Source: DASQBT01 sp049578545 (GTDB lineage Bacteria > Pseudomonadota > Gammaproteobacteria > Burkholderiales > Thiobacillaceae). Taken from it: a DNA stretch of 60,661 nucleotides. Position numbers and translations under genes: made by a program. Location of the stretch: contig JBAUMF010000083.1 of assembly GCA_049578545.1 (NCBI GenBank), positions 1 through 60,661 on the forward strand. Direction: 5' to 3'. Within the stretch, counting starts at the first letter, position 1, and each line of letters begins with the position of its first letter. A model generated the notes under the pieces. The model saw only the letters and a program-made list of their open reading frames with translations. It ran no database searches and was not told the DNA's origin. Of the stretch, positions 36,320 through 45,149 are shown in pieces.

Positions 36320-38998
36320 ATGACACAGCATTACCTTCATCCTCTCCTCCATCCCCGTTCCGTTGCCGTGTTTGGCGCCAGCGACCGGGAGGATTCCGTG
36401 GCGGGAATCATCTTCCGCAACATGGTCACATCCGGCTTCCAGGGCCAGGTCTTCCCTATTAACCCCAAACGGGAAGAGGTGTTGGGACGCCGGTGCTATG
36501 CCAATGCCGCTGCCCTGCCCGAGACCCCGGAGCTGGCGATCATTGCCACTCCCGCCCCGAGCATCCCCGGCATTCTCGAAGACTGCGGCGCGCGCGGCAT
36601 CAAGCATGCTGTAGTACTGTCGGCCGGTTTCCGTGAAATCGGCAGGCAAGGCGCCATGCTGGAAGAAAAGGTGCTACAGACCGCAAAACGCCTGGGCATC
36701 CGTTTCATTGGCCCCAACTGCCTCGGCATCCAGCGCCCGGCCATAGGCCTGAACGCCACCTTCGCCCTCGGCACGGCCCTGCCCGGCGACCTGGCCCTGG
36801 TGTCACAATCCGGCGCGATCTGCACGGCCATGCTGGACTGGGCAGCATCCAATGGCATCGGTTTTTCCAGCGTCATTTCAACCGGCGCCTCGGCAGATCT
36901 CGATTTCGGCGAACTGCTCGACTATCTGGCCTACGACCCGGCCACCAAGGGCATCCTCATGTACATCGAGGGCATCCGCGATGCACGCCGATTCATGAGT
37001 GCCTTGCGTGCGGTGTCCCGTCTGAAGCCCGTGGTGATGGTAAAGGTGGGGCGCCAGGAGGCCGGTTCCAAGGCGGTTGCCTCGCACACCGGTGCCCTGG
37101 TGGGCTCGGATGCGGTATTCGATGCCCTGGTCCGGCGCGCCGGCGTGGTGCGCGTCACCACCATCCTGCAACTGTTTGCCTGCGCCCGCGCCCTCGCCGC
37201 TCATATACGCCCCACGGGCAATCGTCTCACCATCCTCACCAATGGTGGCGGCCCCGGCGTCATGGCCACCGACAGGGCGGTTGAAATGGGCGTGAAGCTG
37301 GCCGAACTGGCGCCCACGACCATGGATCAGCTCAACGCCGCACTGCCCCCAACCTGGTCGCACGGTAACCCGGTAGACATTATCGGCGACGCCGGCGCGG
37401 ATCGGTATCGCGCCGCTCTGACTGCGTGCCTGGCGGACCCGGGCGTAGACGGCGTCCTGGCCATGCTCACGCCGCAGGCCATGACCAAGCCGAGCGAGGC
37501 CGCCCAAGCCGTTGTGGAGGTGGCAAAAGGTTCCAGCAAGCCTGTGCTCGCCTGCTGGATGGGGGAAAGCCAGGTTGCGGAAGGCCGCAAGCTGTTCAAG
37601 GATGCGGGCATCCCCTACTTCACGACGCCCGAGCCGGCGGTGGAGGTGTTCTCCTATCTCTCCGCTTTCTATGAAAACCAGCGCCAGCTCATGCAGACAC
37701 CGGAGCCCCTTTCCCACCAGGCGCCGCCGGACGTGGAAGGCGCGCGCCTGATCATCGAAAGTGCCCTGGCGCAGGGTAGGCACATGCTGAACGAGGTAGA
37801 GTCCAAGGCCCTGCTGTCAGCCTTTCACATCCCGGTGGCGCAAACCAGCATCGCACGCAACGCCACCGAGGCGATGCTCATGGCCCAACAGATGGGTTTT
37901 CCCGTGGCCATGAAGATCAATTCCCAGCAGGTCAGCCACAAGTCCGACGTGGGCGGCGTGCGCCTGGGGCTGTCCAACGGCCAGGCAGTGCGCGGCGCCT
38001 TCATGGGCATGATGGAAGAAGTGCACAGGCACGTGCCTGAGGCCGTGCTCGACGGCGTGGTGATCGAGCCCATGGTCAGCCGGCCCAACGCCCGCGAGGT
38101 GCTGGTGGGGGTGGTGAGTGACCCCGTGCTGGGCCCGGTCATCGCCTTCGGTGCCGGTGGCGTGGACGTGGAAGCGTTTCAGGATCAAGCCGTGTCCCTG
38201 CCCCCCCTCAACCGCTACCTTGCTGATGACTTGATCAAGCGCACGCGGGTAGTGAAGCTGCTCGGCGAGTTCCGCAATCGCCCCTCCGCCAACTTCACGG
38301 CAGTAGAGCAGGTGTTGTTGCGGGTCTCGGAGATGGTGTGCGAACTTCCCTGGATTGCCGAACTAGACATCAACCCCCTGCTGGTGGACGAGCACGGCGC
38401 CCTGGCCGCTGACGCGCGCATCCTCATCGCCGCGCGCACGCCCGGGGCAGACCGATACAGCCACATGGCCATCCACCCCTACCCTGCGCACCTGGTAAGC
38501 CATTGGCAACTGCCCAACGGCATGGACGTTACCATCCGGCCTATCCGCCCCGAGGACGCGGAGATCACTCAGGCCTTCGTGCGCGGGCTTTCGGAAGAGG
38601 CCAAGTACTTCCGTTTCATGGATGCGGTGCGCGAGCTTTCCCCTGCAATGCTCGCCCGTCTGACCCAGATCGACTACGACCGGGAGATGGCCTTGCTGAT
38701 GGTGACCGAGATCGATGGCCATGAAGTGGAGATGGGCGTGGCGCGCTATGCGGTAGATGCGTCATTTGCCAACGGCGAGTTTGCTCTGGTGGTGGACGAC
38801 CGCTGGCAGCATCAGGGCATCGGTCACAAGCTTATGAACGTGCTGATGGACGTAGCCAGGGCCAAGGGCGTGAAGGTGCTGGAAGGGGAAGTGTTGAAGA
38901 GCAACCACAAGATGCTGCACCTGGTGGAAGGCCTGGGCTTTCGCATCGAGCCCCACCCGGAGGACTATAGCATCAAGTACATCGTGCGTGAACTTTAA
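36320..38998 (+). CDS. acyl-CoA synthetase (ADP-forming)-like / GNAT fusion, Pat-type protein acetyltransferase
   Basis: 892 residues from MTQHYLHPLLHPRSVAVFGA, chosen because family similarity begins there. Order of domains: CoA-binding Rossmann (~8-130), succinyl-CoA-ligase-like domains (~145-450; FIGPNCLGIQRP, LVSQSGAICTAMLDWA), ATP-grasp (~485-700; FPVAMKINSQQVSHKSDVGG), and a C-terminal GNAT domain (~735-892) with the acetyl-CoA loop QHQGIG at 830-835. This is the layout of Salmonella Pat/E. coli PatZ lysine acetyltransferases, which silence acetyl-CoA synthetase and other metabolic enzymes. Whether the synthetase half is active as an acyl-CoA ligase is open. It lies upstream of, but probably not in, the respiratory operon that follows (351-base gap). 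Confidence 0.88.
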   Translation: MTQHYLHPLLHPRSVAVFGASDREDSVAGIIFRNMVTSGFQGQVFPINPKREEVLGRRCYANAAALPETPELAIIATPAPSIPGILEDCGARGIKHAVVLSAGFREIGRQGAMLEEKVLQTAKRLGIRFIGPNCLGIQRPAIGLNATFALGTALPGDLALVSQSGAICTAMLDWAASNGIGFSSVISTGASADLDFGELLDYLAYDPATKGILMYIEGIRDARRFMSALRAVSRLKPVVMVKVGRQEAGSKAVASHTGALVGSDAVFDALVRRAGVVRVTTILQLFACARALAAHIRPTGNRLTILTNGGGPGVMATDRAVEMGVKLAELAPTTMDQLNAALPPTWSHGNPVDIIGDAGADRYRAALTACLADPGVDGVLAMLTPQAMTKPSEAAQAVVEVAKGSSKPVLACWMGESQVAEGRKLFKDAGIPYFTTPEPAVEVFSYLSAFYENQRQLMQTPEPLSHQAPPDVEGARLIIESALAQGRHMLNEVESKALLSAFHIPVAQTSIARNATEAMLMAQQMGFPVAMKINSQQVSHKSDVGGVRLGLSNGQAVRGAFMGMMEEVHRHVPEAVLDGVVIEPMVSRPNAREVLVGVVSDPVLGPVIAFGAGGVDVEAFQDQAVSLPPLNRYLADDLIKRTRVVKLLGEFRNRPSANFTAVEQVLLRVSEMVCELPWIAELDINPLLVDEHGALAADARILIAARTPGADRYSHMAIHPYPAHLVSHWQLPNGMDVTIRPIRPEDAEITQAFVRGLSEEAKYFRFMDAVRELSPAMLARLTQIDYDREMALLMVTEIDGHEVEMGVARYAVDASFANGEFALVVDDRWQHQGIGHKLMNVLMDVARAKGVKVLEGEVLKSNHKMLHLVEGLGFRIEPHPEDYSIKYIVREL

Positions 38999-39349
38999 GC
39001 GGAAAGCCTGGGCCTCGCGCACCTGCCGCCCGGCGCAGGTTGACACCCGCATGACCCAGCGACCTGTCCGATGACCACCTTGAAGGGGCCCGCCAACAGG
39101 GTTCTCGCAGGGGCATGACGAACGTGTGTAACAAAGCGCTGGTAACTTGGGCCATGGTAAAATACCGGGCACCGCACGTTCTATTCTGGTGCGGCAGAGC
39201 ATGTCGGCAAGTCAGGAGCCAAATCCCTGCATATGCTCAAATCCCTTTATCTTCGGACCTCAGGCAATGATAACGGCTGGATTTGCTCCCTTTTTGGTCT
39301 TGGCCCAATTCCTGCTTTTTGGACATAAGGTAACGACGGAGACGCTAAG
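38999..39349. other. gap before the Mbx-like operon
   Basis: 351 bases that should contain the operon promoter. A TTGACA at 39040 has no good -10 partner, and TAAAAT at 39158 has no good -35, so I do not name a promoter. A short open frame (39147-39353) runs into the first operon gene as a GTGA overlap; its last 28 codons, starting at an ATG and encoding a hydrophobic stretch, could be a leader, but nothing supports it beyond position. Confidence 0.35.
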
Positions 39350-39874
39350 GTGAACCCGCTTTCAGATTTAAACTCAGCGCCCCCGAGTGCTTACCTTGTG
39401 GGCTTTGCGGCCTGCCTGCTGACCTGGGTGCTGCTGACCGGTACGCTGGCCACCGACGAGTTGCTCCTCGGCGGGGTGGTTTCCCTGGTCGTCATGCTCA
39501 CCGCCGGGCAGCGCCTGGCGCTGCTGTCCGGACTGCGGCTGACTCCGCTGGCACCCCTGCATCTGCTGCGCTATCTAAGCTACTTCTTCAGCCAGCTGGC
39601 GCTCTCGAACTTTGACGTGGCGAGGCGCGTGATCTCGCCCACGCTGCCGATCAACCCTGGCCTGGTCGAGGTACGCACGGGCCTCAAGTCGGAACTCGGT
39701 CGCATGCTGCTCGCCAACAGCATCACACTTACGCCGGGCACATTGACCGTGGAGGCTGAGGGTGACCGCCTGCTGATCCACTGGATCGATTGTCCGCCCG
39801 ATTGCGATCTGGAATGCGCCACGCGTGCCATCGCCGCCGGGTTCGAACAGCGCATTGCGGGCTTCCTCGAATGA
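39350..39874 (+). CDS. MbxA / MrpE-like antiporter subunit
   Basis: 174 residues with a GTG start, GGAG eight bases upstream. Two or three N-terminal membrane segments (AYLVGFAACLLTWVLLTGTL; ELLLGGVVSLVVMLTAG), then the soluble MrpE-type domain with LLRYLSYFFSQLALSNFDVA and the signature GLKSELGRMLLANSITLTPG, TLTVEAEGDRLLIHWID. MrpE is a small subunit of Mrp-type cation/proton antiporters. First gene of an operon whose order equals the archaeal mbx cluster. Overlaps the next gene as ATGA. Confidence 0.9.
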   Translation: MNPLSDLNSAPPSAYLVGFAACLLTWVLLTGTLATDELLLGGVVSLVVMLTAGQRLALLSGLRLTPLAPLHLLRYLSYFFSQLALSNFDVARRVISPTLPINPGLVEVRTGLKSELGRMLLANSITLTPGTLTVEAEGDRLLIHWIDCPPDCDLECATRAIAAGFEQRIAGFLE

Positions 39875-40146
39875 ACCCACCCGCGCTCAACCCGTTGGAA
39901 ATCGCCGCCTTGTTCCTGCTCGGCGGCGCACTGTTGTTAGGCTTTTTGCGCCTGACGCGGGGCCCTGCGGCGCCGGATCGCCTGGTCGCTGCCGACACGC
40001 TGGGCGTGATCGCCACCGCCGGTCTTGCCCTGCTGGCCTGGTTGCTCGGCAGCGCGCTCTACCTCGACGTGGCCCTGGTCTACGGCGTGCTGTCCTTCGT
40101 CGGGGTCGTCGCTCTGGCACGCGCCATTGAGGGCGAACGGCCATGA
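39871..40146 (+). CDS. MbxB / MrpF-like antiporter subunit
   Basis: 91 residues with three membrane helices: LEIAALFLLGGALLLGFLRL, the conserved GPAAPDRLVAADTLGVIATA motif leading the second helix, and YLDVALVYGVLSFVGVVALA. The PDRLVAAD motif is diagnostic for MrpF/MnhF. Start and stop each overlap the neighbouring genes by ATGA, which decides the start at MNPPALNPLE. Confidence 0.92.
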   Translation: MNPPALNPLEIAALFLLGGALLLGFLRLTRGPAAPDRLVAADTLGVIATAGLALLAWLLGSALYLDVALVYGVLSFVGVVALARAIEGERP

Positions 40147-40448
40147 GGCTGGCCGCTGACGTTTTGCTCCTCGCCGGCGGGCTGCTCTGCCTCCTGGCGG
40201 CCCTCGGCCTGCTGCGCATGCCCGACGTCTACAACCGCATCCAGGCCGCCACCAAGGCCTCGACCCTGGGGGTGCTGTTGGTGTTGGCCGGGGTCGGACT
40301 GTTGCAGCCAGGCTGGTGGCCCAAGCTCGTGGCCATCGCCGGTTTCATCCTGTTCACCAGCCCGGTCGGTTCCTCGACCCTGGCGCGCGCCTTCCACCGT
40401 GCCGGAGTGAAAGTCTGGCAGGTTGCGGACGCGGAGGACGGGCAATGA
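40143..40448 (+). CDS. MbxC / MrpG-like antiporter subunit
   Basis: 101 residues, three membrane helices. The family signature is LRMPDVYNRIQAATKASTLG near residue 25-44, the usual MrpG/MnhG motif with the conserved MPD and ATK. Part of the cation/proton-translocating membrane arm. ATGA overlap upstream; the next gene begins with ATGATG inside this gene's last codon and stop. Confidence 0.92.
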   Translation: MRLAADVLLLAGGLLCLLAALGLLRMPDVYNRIQAATKASTLGVLLVLAGVGLLQPGWWPKLVAIAGFILFTSPVGSSTLARAFHRAGVKVWQVADAEDGQ

Positions 40449-40711
40449 TGGCCTGGATCGTCTTGCTACTGGTGGCGCTGATGCTGGGCGCGGCCGTGCT
40501 GGTGCTGTTGTTCGACAATCTGATCGCTGCCGTCGCCGCCTCCTCGGTGGTATCGCTGCTGCTGTCCGTGCTCTATGTGCTGCTCGCCGCCCCCGACGTG
40601 GCCCTGACCGAGGCCGCGGTCGGCGCCGGACTGTCCGGCGCGGTGCTGGCCCTCGGCCTGCGCCGCCTGGGGCTGATCGATCTGGGTGCGCGCAAGGATG
40701 ACCATGCATAA
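40445..40711 (+). CDS. MbxD-like subunit (MrpA C-terminal, DUF4040)
   Basis: 88 residues starting MMAWIVLLLVALM with GAGG upstream. Three hydrophobic helices and the motif LLAAPDVALTEAAVGAGLSG, which is typical for the small DUF4040 piece that in Mrp antiporters is fused to the end of MrpA and in Mbh/Mbx complexes is separate. This already separates the operon from an ordinary mrp operon. Ends within the start of the next gene. Confidence 0.88.
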   Translation: MMAWIVLLLVALMLGAAVLVLLFDNLIAAVAASSVVSLLLSVLYVLLAAPDVALTEAAVGAGLSGAVLALGLRRLGLIDLGARKDDHA

Positions 40712-41390
40712 GCTCGCCTCCTTCCTGTTCGCTCTGGGGCTGGCCGCACTGCTCATGGGCTTGGCCGCACACCTGCCGCTGGGCGCTACCCCCATGTCAA
40801 TCGGCCAGGCCAGCCTGGATCGCGGACCCGCTGAAATCGGTTCCGCCAATATCGTGACCGCCGTGGTGCTTGCCTATCGGGGCATTGACACCATGTGCGA
40901 GCTGGCCATCCTGTTCGCCGCCGCCAGCGTGGCCGGCATGGTGTTGAGCCCCGCGACCCGGGCCGGCAGCCACGCCAGCAACAAGCCGCGCGCGCCAGCC
41001 GGACTGGTGCTGCGCGCCGGTGCCGACCTGCTATTCCCGCTGCTGCTCACGGTGGGCTTCTACATCGTGGCCCACGGCCATCTCACCCCGGGTGGCGGCT
41101 TCCAGGGTGGCGTGGTGCTGGCCGCGGCGTTCTTCGTGTCGTTTCTGGCGCGCGCCGAACGGCAACCCAGCCCGCTCGCCCTCACCGTAGTGGAGGGCCT
41201 GGCGGGTGCCGCCTTCATCGGCATCGGCCTGGCCGCCATGATCGACGGCGGCCCGTTCCTGCGACTCCTGCTGGACAAGGGCGTGCTGGGCCAGCTGGTC
41301 TCTGCTGGCAGCCTGCCCTTGCTCTATTTAGCGGTCGGCCTCAAGGTCGGGGCAGAACTGGCCGACCTGCTTGCGCATCTGGCGGAATGA
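40704..41390 (+). CDS. MbxE/F-like fusion (MrpA C-terminal helix plus MrpB)
   Basis: 228 residues from MHKLASFLFALGL, with AAGGA six bases upstream; an ATG two codons earlier is equally possible. Residues 1-~75 form a small MbhE-like part (GPAEIGSANIVTAVVLAYRG, then DTMCELAILFAAA, motifs also known from the MrpA tail). Residues ~95-228 are the MrpB/MnhB domain (FYIVAHGHLTPGGGFQGGVV is its signature). A fused E-F protein fits the absence of a separate E gene in mbx-type clusters. Confidence 0.88.
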   Translation: MHKLASFLFALGLAALLMGLAAHLPLGATPMSIGQASLDRGPAEIGSANIVTAVVLAYRGIDTMCELAILFAAASVAGMVLSPATRAGSHASNKPRAPAGLVLRAGADLLFPLLLTVGFYIVAHGHLTPGGGFQGGVVLAAAFFVSFLARAERQPSPLALTVVEGLAGAAFIGIGLAAMIDGGPFLRLLLDKGVLGQLVSAGSLPLLYLAVGLKVGAELADLLAHLAE

Positions 41391-41860
41391 ACATGGACCT
41401 GAATCCTCACGATCTGATCAACATCCTGGCCGCCGGTGGCATCGGACTCGTCGCCATCGGCGCAGTCGGCCTGGCGGTGTCGCGACATCTGCTGCGCCTG
41501 GTACTGGCGCTGGCCATCGCCGAATCCGGCGCCAACCTGCTGCTGGTCTTGGCCGGCTATCGCTGGGACGCGGTAGCACCGATCCTGACCGGTGGCGCGG
41601 TGACCCGGCCCATGGTTGATCCGGTGCCGCAGGCGCTGGTGCTTACCTCCATCGTCATAGGCGTCGGCGTGCAGGCGCTGGCCGTGGCGCTGTTGATCCG
41701 CATCAAGGAAGCCTATGACACGCTGGATATCCGCGAACTCAAGGCGCGGGTGGAGGGGGATATCTGCGCCGAGGTCGGCATCGCGCCGCCGCAAAGCGCG
41801 CATCTTCCCGCAGCTGGACAGCCTTTGCTCGTGCCGGTCACGGCCAGCGAGAGCGCATGA
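41387..41860 (+). CDS. MbxG / MrpC (NuoK)-like subunit
   Basis: 157 residues from an ATG in ATGA overlap; a second ATG two codons on has a better ribosome binding site. Three helices: INILAAGGIGLVAIGAVGLA, HLLRLVLALAIAESGANLLL (with the conserved Glu of NuoK-type proteins), and PQALVLTSIVIGVGVQALAV, the MrpC/NuoK signature. A ~45-residue soluble tail rich in Ala and Pro is extra. In complex I the homologue is NuoK, part of the proton path. Confidence 0.9.
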   Translation: MNMDLNPHDLINILAAGGIGLVAIGAVGLAVSRHLLRLVLALAIAESGANLLLVLAGYRWDAVAPILTGGAVTRPMVDPVPQALVLTSIVIGVGVQALAVALLIRIKEAYDTLDIRELKARVEGDICAEVGIAPPQSAHLPAAGQPLLVPVTASESA

Positions 41861-43305
41861 ACGCGCTCGCGCTGCCTGTCGCGCTGCCCTTGCTCGCCGC
41901 CTTCCTGATGCGGCCGGCCAGTCTGGTTTCGGGCAGCCTGGCCAGATGGCTCGGCCCACTGGTCCTGGTGCTGTGCGCCGGCTTGCTTGGGTACATCGCC
42001 CTGCTCGCCCAGGGCCAACCGGTCAGCGCCGCCATCGGCGGCTACGCAGCGCCGCTGGGCATCGTCTTCTATGCTGACAGACTGGCGCTTCTGTTCGCCC
42101 TCGCGGTGCCGCTCTTCGCCTTGCTGCTGTGGCCGCGTGAAGGGATGCGCAGCGGCGGCGACCGGGTCGCCGCGCTGATGCTGTTGCTGGCCGGTGCCGG
42201 CACCGGCCTGGCCATCTCCGGCGACCTGTTCAACCTGTTTGTCTTCTATGAATTGCTCTCGGTCGCCTCCTTCGGTCTGGTCGCCGCCAGCGGCACTGCG
42301 CGGGCCTGGGCGGCTACCGTGCGCTATCTGCTGATCAGCGGGTTCGCCTCGGTGCTCGCCCTGATCGGCATCACCCTGGTCTATGCTCAGACCGGCACCC
42401 TCAATCTCGCGCAGCTGTCCGAACTCGCACCGGAGCGGCTCGCCAATCCCCTCGGCCTCGCCGCGTTCGCCTGCCTCCTTATCGGCTTCGGCGTGAAGGC
42501 GGAACTGTTTCCGGTCAACGCCTGGGTGCCAGAGGTTTACGCCAGCGCGCCGAAACGGGTCTCGGCCTTGCTCGCGGGCGTGATTTCCAAGCTGGCAATC
42601 CTGGTGCTGTTGCGCCTGCTCCTGCTGGTGTTCGATCTGCCGGAAGCGCGCCAGCTGCTACTCGTTCTTGGCCTGATCGGCCTAGTCAGCGGCGAGCTGG
42701 CGGCCTGGCGCGCACGCGACCTGCCGCGCATGCTAGCTTTCTCCTCGATTGGCCAACTCGGCCTGCTGTTCGTGGCCATGTCGATTCCCGGCGAGCTGGG
42801 CCTCATCGCAGCCCTCGCGGTGGCGCTGAACCATCTGCTGCTGAAGCCTGCCCTGTTCCTGCTGGCGGAACGCTGGAGCGGCAGCCTGGAGGGCCTCGCC
42901 GGGGCCGGCCGCCAGGCGCCGCTGGCAGCCGGCCTGTTTACCCTGTTCGCGCTTTCGCTGGTGGGGGTGCCGCCCCTGCCTGGCTTCTGGGCCAAGCTGG
43001 TGCTGCTCCTGGCTCTGGGCCAGCAGGCGGGGCCGCTGGCTCAAGTGGCAATGGCCGGCGTGTTGCTGGTGACAGTGGTTGAGGCCCATTACCTGTTCCG
43101 TTTGGCGGGACTGCTGTTTGCCAGGTCCGAGCGTGCCACGCCGCCCCACCGCATCAGTGACATCACGGTAGCCAGCCTGCTGGGTGTGCTGCTCCTGGCC
43201 AGCATCCCGTTGCTGCCAGCCCTGACCGAAGGCCTGGCCGGGATGGCACGACAGGTTTCCGATGTGGGGGCCTATCGCGCCCTGATCCTGGGTGTCGCGC
43301 CATGA
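41857..43305 (+). CDS. MbxH / MrpD-like antiporter (NuoN/L family) subunit
   Basis: 482 residues, about 14 hydrophobic helices. Key polar residues of ion-pumping subunits are in place: the Glu in NLFVFYELLSVASFGLV, Lys in GFGVKAELFPVNAW, Lys in LLAGVISKLAILVLL, and Lys in NHLLLKPALFLLAE. So this subunit should be a working cation/proton channel. Starts in ATGA overlap with the MrpC-like gene and ends the same way. One of two antiporter-like subunits, as in Mbx (H and H'). Confidence 0.92.
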   Translation: MNALALPVALPLLAAFLMRPASLVSGSLARWLGPLVLVLCAGLLGYIALLAQGQPVSAAIGGYAAPLGIVFYADRLALLFALAVPLFALLLWPREGMRSGGDRVAALMLLLAGAGTGLAISGDLFNLFVFYELLSVASFGLVAASGTARAWAATVRYLLISGFASVLALIGITLVYAQTGTLNLAQLSELAPERLANPLGLAAFACLLIGFGVKAELFPVNAWVPEVYASAPKRVSALLAGVISKLAILVLLRLLLLVFDLPEARQLLLVLGLIGLVSGELAAWRARDLPRMLAFSSIGQLGLLFVAMSIPGELGLIAALAVALNHLLLKPALFLLAERWSGSLEGLAGAGRQAPLAAGLFTLFALSLVGVPPLPGFWAKLVLLLALGQQAGPLAQVAMAGVLLVTVVEAHYLFRLAGLLFARSERATPPHRISDITVASLLGVLLLASIPLLPALTEGLAGMARQVSDVGAYRALILGVAP

Positions 43306-45149
43306 ATCCGCTCGATACCCTGTACCTGCTTTCCGCGCTGACCCTGCTGGCGATGCTGCTGGCAGGCCGCTGGCGCGGTGCCGGCGTCCTGGCGACGCTG
43401 TTGTATGGCGGCCAGTTGTGGGCCCTGACCCAGGTCGGCGATGGCACCATGGCCGGCTTTGCCTTCTCCGGTTTCGGTTTCACCTTGGCCTGGCGCTTCG
43501 ATAGCCTCGCCTGGCTGTTCGCCGTCGTCACCCTGGCGGCGGCCGTGTTCGCCAGTTGGTTCGGCTCGGGCGAATGGCTGCGCGCGTACACGGGGAGCCG
43601 GCGTCTGCTGCACAGCGCCCTGGCCGGCAACGTGCTGGCGATGCTGCTGCTGCTTGGCAGCGGCGATCTGCTGACCCTGTTCGTCGGCTGGGAGGCGACT
43701 TCCTGGGCAGCTTTCCTGCTTATGGCCCTGGCCGGCGGGGTGGCCCGGGAGGCGGCGCTGAAGTACCTGGTGTACGCCATCGCCGGGGCGATGTCCCTGC
43801 TCGCCGCCCTCGTGATCCTGTTCCAGGCGGGCGGCTCGTTCGGCTTCGACGCGGCGCGGGCCAGCCTGGATGTCCTCAGCAGCGGGGAGCTGTGGGCGTT
43901 GATCCTTCTTTTCCTGATCGGCTTTGGCGTCAAGCTGGCCTTCCTGCCCGTCCATCTCTGGCAGGCGCCGGCCTATTCCGAAACGCCGGCCCCGGGCTCA
44001 GTGTTCTTCGGCGCCATCGTCGGCCGCATGGGCCTGTTCGCCTTGGCCGTGGTGCTGGTCAAGCTGATCGGCATTGCCCATCTCAAGGCCTTGGCGATCC
44101 CCTTCACCTTCCTCAGCGCCCAGGACCTGATCGCCTGGATCGCGGCGCTGACCATCATTCTGCCCACCTACACGGCGCTGAAGCAGAACGACGCGCGCTA
44201 CCTGCTGGCATGGCACGGCATTGGCCAGAGCGGCTACATGTTGCTCGGCCTCATGCTGGGCACGGCGCTGGGTTCGGCGGGCGGGCTGCTGCACGTGATC
44301 AACCACGCCGCCACTCAGGCCACCCTGCTGATGGCGGTGTTCGCGGTCCAGCATCGTATTGGCCACACCGACCTCAACCGCCTGGGCGGCCTGGTGGCCC
44401 GCATGCCATTGACCTTCCTGGCCCTGCTGCTGGGCATCATCAGCCTGGCCGGCCTGCCGCCGATGAGCGGCTTCGTCTCCAAGTGGATGGTGTACACCGC
44501 CCTGATCCAGGATGGCCGCCCGCTGCTATTTCTAGCCAGCGTGATCGGCACTCTGGGGACCATCCTCTCCCTCTACAAGCTGATCCATAATGTGTTCCTC
44601 GGCCAGTTGCGGGTCGAACACGAGAAGATCGACGAGGCGCCGCTGTCGATGCTGATCCCCATGCTCACCTGCGCCGCAATCGCTTTCGTCACCGGTGTCG
44701 CACCCGGCCTGCTGCTGGGCTGGGTGGCCGCAGCCCAGAGTGCCCTCGGCCTGCCGGTGCTGGATTTCACCCTGGGTGGCGTGTCTTCGCCCCAGGCCAG
44801 CCTCGACATGCTCTGGGTGGTGGGCGTGCTGTTCGCCGGTTTCGGCGTTGGCGCCATGCTGTTCTATGGTTTCGGCGGCAAGACCCAGCGCATCCACCAG
44901 CTGGACAACTACGCCGGCGGCCACTTCCTCACCGCCCAGATGCGCTACCACTACAGCGACAACTTCTACGCCGGCCTCATGCACCTGATCGGCGGCTGGT
45001 ATCGGGGCAGCTTCAAATGGCTGGAAGGTGCCATCGCCTCCGCTGTGAGTTTGGTGGCGGAAACCGCCGGCGGCTGGTACCGGGTAGTGAGTCCGGGCTT
45101 CTATTTGCTGGCGGGGGCGACGCTGCTGCTGGCGTGGATGGTGCTATGA
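43302..45149 (+). CDS. MbxH'-like second antiporter-like subunit
   Basis: 615 residues, NuoL/MrpA family. Conserved Glu131 (LFVGWEATSW), Lys211 and His218 (GVKLAFLPVHLW) are present. Two other positions are changed: the bridging Lys is Arg242 (GRMGLFALAV), and the C-terminal-half Lys of the NHxxxK motif is Gln339 (VINHAATQATLL). The proton path may therefore be altered here compared with the first antiporter subunit. The last ~100 residues form a tail with GGKTQRIHQLDNYAGGHFL, then NFYAGLMHLI, matching the long C-terminus of HyfB/MbxH'-type subunits rather than MrpA. Coupled to both neighbours by ATGA. Confidence 0.9.
   Translation: MNPLDTLYLLSALTLLAMLLAGRWRGAGVLATLLYGGQLWALTQVGDGTMAGFAFSGFGFTLAWRFDSLAWLFAVVTLAAAVFASWFGSGEWLRAYTGSRRLLHSALAGNVLAMLLLLGSGDLLTLFVGWEATSWAAFLLMALAGGVAREAALKYLVYAIAGAMSLLAALVILFQAGGSFGFDAARASLDVLSSGELWALILLFLIGFGVKLAFLPVHLWQAPAYSETPAPGSVFFGAIVGRMGLFALAVVLVKLIGIAHLKALAIPFTFLSAQDLIAWIAALTIILPTYTALKQNDARYLLAWHGIGQSGYMLLGLMLGTALGSAGGLLHVINHAATQATLLMAVFAVQHRIGHTDLNRLGGLVARMPLTFLALLLGIISLAGLPPMSGFVSKWMVYTALIQDGRPLLFLASVIGTLGTILSLYKLIHNVFLGQLRVEHEKIDEAPLSMLIPMLTCAAIAFVTGVAPGLLLGWVAAAQSALGLPVLDFTLGGVSSPQASLDMLWVVGVLFAGFGVGAMLFYGFGGKTQRIHQLDNYAGGHFLTAQMRYHYSDNFYAGLMHLIGGWYRGSFKWLEGAIASAVSLVAETAGGWYRVVSPGFYLLAGATLLLAWMVL

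Noticed and set aside
39040..39163. Sigma-70 promoter of the Mbx-like operon
   Set aside because: TTGACA and TAAAAT elements are present but not at usable spacing to a partner.
39147..39353. Small upstream gene before the MrpE-like gene
   Set aside because: No ribosome binding site and no family; only its position and GTGA overlap speak for it.
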